The notes under the pieces were generated by a model. That model saw only the letters and a program-made list of their open reading frames with translations. It made no database searches and was not told the origin of the DNA. From Vulcanimicrobiota bacterium (lineage in GTDB: Bacteria > Vulcanimicrobiota > Vulcanimicrobiia > Vulcanimicrobiales > Vulcanimicrobiaceae): 16,602 nt of DNA. The stretch covers positions 1 to 16,602 of the forward strand of contig JACRUB010000037.1 in NCBI GenBank assembly GCA_014305015.1, in the 5' to 3' direction. This document shows positions 15,203 through 16,602 of the stretch, piece by piece (position 1 is the first letter of the stretch; each line of letters opens with the position of its first letter). Both the position numbers and the translations under genes were made by a program.

Positions 15203-15781
15203 CTGGCAAAGCTCTACTTTCGTTATAGTGCGATGAATGCGGGTAAGTCCATTGCTTTGTTGCAAGTCGCGCATAACTACGAAAGCCATGGCCGCAACGT
15301 GCGTGTCTATACGTCGGCGCGCGATCACCGGTTTGGATCCGGAGTGGTCACTTCGCGTCTGGGGCCGCAGCGCGAGTCGTTGACGTTTGATACCAAACTT
15401 GATTTCATCGAAGATCTCAAAGGTCAACCGGAACTCTCGTGCATTCTCATCGACGAAGCCCAGTTTCTTACGCCGCAACAGGTCCGGCAATTGCACAAAC
15501 TCGCGCACACGGGTGACGTGCCCGTCATTTGCTACGGAATTCGCAGCGACTTCTTAGGCGAGGCCTTCCCGGGCGCGGCTGCGCTGTTAACGCTCTCCGA
15601 TAGCCTTGAGGAAATTAAAACCATTTGCGCTTGCGGCCGCAAAGCCACGATGAACGTTCGCGTTGACGAGGCGGGCAGGCGGATCACGACGGGCGCACAA
15701 ATCGCGATCGAAGGCGAGCACCGCTACATTCAAACGTGCGGCTCGTGTTTTTATTCGGAAAATACTCCGCACGCACCATGA
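15203..15781 (+). CDS. tdk: Thymidine kinase (TK1 type), apparent CTG start
   Basis: Phosphorylates thymidine to dTMP in the salvage pathway. From CTG 15203 the protein is 192 residues and begins (L/M)AKLYFRYSAMNAGKS. This matches the usual opening MAKLYFRYGAMNSGKS, with the P-loop at about 11-18. Further motifs are LIDEAQFLTPQQV (Walker B/catalytic Glu), the lasso-type YGIRSDFLGEAFPGA, and two zinc-binding cysteine pairs (ICACGRKA and TCGSCF). The first ATG (15233) falls inside the P-loop region and would remove the first beta strand, so it is unlikely to be the real start. TAA at 15197-15199 closes the frame upstream, leaving CTG as the only near-cognate start. Purine-rich AAGAAG upstream may serve as a ribosome-binding site. 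Confidence 0.93.
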   Translation: MAKLYFRYSAMNAGKSIALLQVAHNYESHGRNVRVYTSARDHRFGSGVVTSRLGPQRESLTFDTKLDFIEDLKGQPELSCILIDEAQFLTPQQVRQLHKLAHTGDVPVICYGIRSDFLGEAFPGAAALLTLSDSLEEIKTICACGRKATMNVRVDEAGRRITTGAQIAIEGEHRYIQTCGSCFYSENTPHAP

Positions 15782-15785
15782 GGCG

Positions 15786-16602
15786 TTAAGTGCCCTTTTC
15801 AGCTCCGAAGTAGTGTATAACTTCATCAAAAACTGTGGTACGGTGCGCGACGCGCTGGCATCGCCGTAAATGATATAGAACTCGTCGTGCGGCATGCGGC
15901 GGTGGAACGCGAACGAGACATTCGTGCAGAATATAGTTTTGCAGCCTGGGGAGGGCGAACCGTCAACGGACGGACCCGATCCGTGGAAGCGCCGCACACC
16001 AATGGCGAGAGATGTATTGGCATCGCTCTGGTAGGCGAAGCTGGCCCGCTCCAGCCACTGCACGTTCGTCGTTCCATTGTCCAGATATTGGCGGGTATCG
16101 TCTGCTTGTAAACTGATAGAACCGCGCGGGCCAACCTTGAATGTCGTTGAGCGGTACAGGCTATCAAGCATGCCCGGACCAAAGCGGCCGCGGCCAAACC
16201 CGAAGGTCGTCGGAGTCGAGGTTACGGCGTGGTACGTGAGCTGCGTGAGATTTTGATTGACGGGCGTAAAGACACCGGCCGCGCTGCCGTTTTGAATCCA
16301 GAGATAGCTCGAACCGGTTTGCGTAGAGAATTCCCAAAGCGAGCGTGTCGTGATGTCGATACCGGCCTGCGTGTCGCTTTGGTTGAGCCCTGGGGCGCCG
16401 TGATACCGGTCGATGTAGAAGAAGGCGTTGATCTGCTTGAGTTTTCCGCCGGCCGGATTCCAATTGTGATTCGTGAAAAACCCATACCCGGCAATATCGC
16501 TGTTTGAAACGAAGCCGTCGTACGGCGATTACTGCGCACCGATCTTGCGGATGCCACCCCCCGTAAAGGTGTTCGCCGTGTAATAGCCGCCACCGATTTC
16601 CG
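15786..16602 (-). pseudogene. Outer-membrane beta-barrel protein fragment with nonsense codon and frameshift
   Basis: Minus-strand frame entering from the window's right edge: GGGYYTANTFTGGGIRKIGAQ, then TAA (16531-16529), then SPYDGFVSNSDIAGYGFF. It then continues uninterrupted as barrel-like strands (YLWIQNGSAAGVF, FGFGRGRFGPGML, RASFAYQSDANTSLAIGVRR, VSFAFHRRMPHDEFYIIYGD). This is the kind of C-terminal barrel seen in DUF5916-like surface proteins. The TAA replaces what would naturally be Tyr (GAQYSPYDG). Near 15815-15819 the frame runs into antisense of tdk. Skipping one base instead gives HYFGAEKGT and TAA at 15788-15786, a sensible end 5 bases from the tdk stop. The N-terminus is outside the window. 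Real gene decay and sequence errors are both possible. Confidence 0.7.

Noticed and set aside
1..16602. TAG recoded as a sense codon (because of dapF)
   Set aside because: The porin and the copy-2 RCK gene in the same window terminate sensibly at TAG, and the other disrupted gene has TAA.
1..16602. CRISPR array, insertion sequence or transposase
   Set aside because: No spaced direct repeats, transposase motifs or terminal inverted repeats were found on either strand.

Overview
The window reads as a chromosomal segment of a diderm bacterium with about 55-60% GC, frequent GTG starts and dense co-directional gene runs. Two outer-membrane beta-barrel genes indicate a Gram-negative envelope; one carries a signal peptide followed by a Ser/Pro-rich linker. 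The overall look (tmRNA, UvrC, Clp-N protein and barrel styles) suggests an uncultured soil-type lineage such as Eremiobacterota/Vulcanimicrobiota. That placement is an inference from style, not a proven assignment.

Layout. Positions 2-655 hold the 3' part of dapF (lysine/peptidoglycan precursor synthesis), broken by an in-frame TAG. It is coupled by a GTGA overlap to a radical SAM protein of unassigned reaction (652-1860). A CPA1 Na+/H+ antiporter (1906-3021) and an outer-membrane porin-like barrel (3050-4195) follow on the same strand. Convergent to these, overlapping the porin 3' end by 36 bp, is a minus-strand potassium-type operon (7592 down to 4160): two TrkA/KtrA-like RCK proteins, then a protein with two tandem KdpD sensor domains plus a USP-like tail and no histidine kinase. 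No membrane K+ channel subunit is visible in the window.

Positions 7593-7958 contain tRNA-Pro(CGG) and a cluster of strong hairpins. The last hairpin sits directly on the ribosome-binding region of a TTG-started stand-alone Clp-N domain protein (7959-8336). A tight plus-strand run follows: DedA membrane protein, UvrC, and a small four-helix membrane protein of the phage-holin-IV-like family. A probable terminator separates these from a GAF-PP2C (RsbU-like) phosphatase, which lies one base ahead of a DEAD-box RNA helicase with a DbpA-type RNA-binding domain.

Positions 14422-15000 look empty of proteins but hold ssrA (tmRNA, tag ANNQYALAA) and its intrinsic terminator. A small lysine-rich protein and thymidine kinase follow. 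Thymidine kinase appears to start at CTG in the same frame, one codon after the small protein's TAA. The window ends in a minus-strand outer-membrane barrel gene carrying a nonsense codon and an apparent one-base frameshift.

The most interesting points are the kinase-less double KdpD protein with twin RCK subunits, the hairpin covering the clpN start, the CTG start of tdk, the non-canonical T-loop of the tmRNA, and the disruptions in the first and last genes. Those disruptions could be true mutations or assembly errors.
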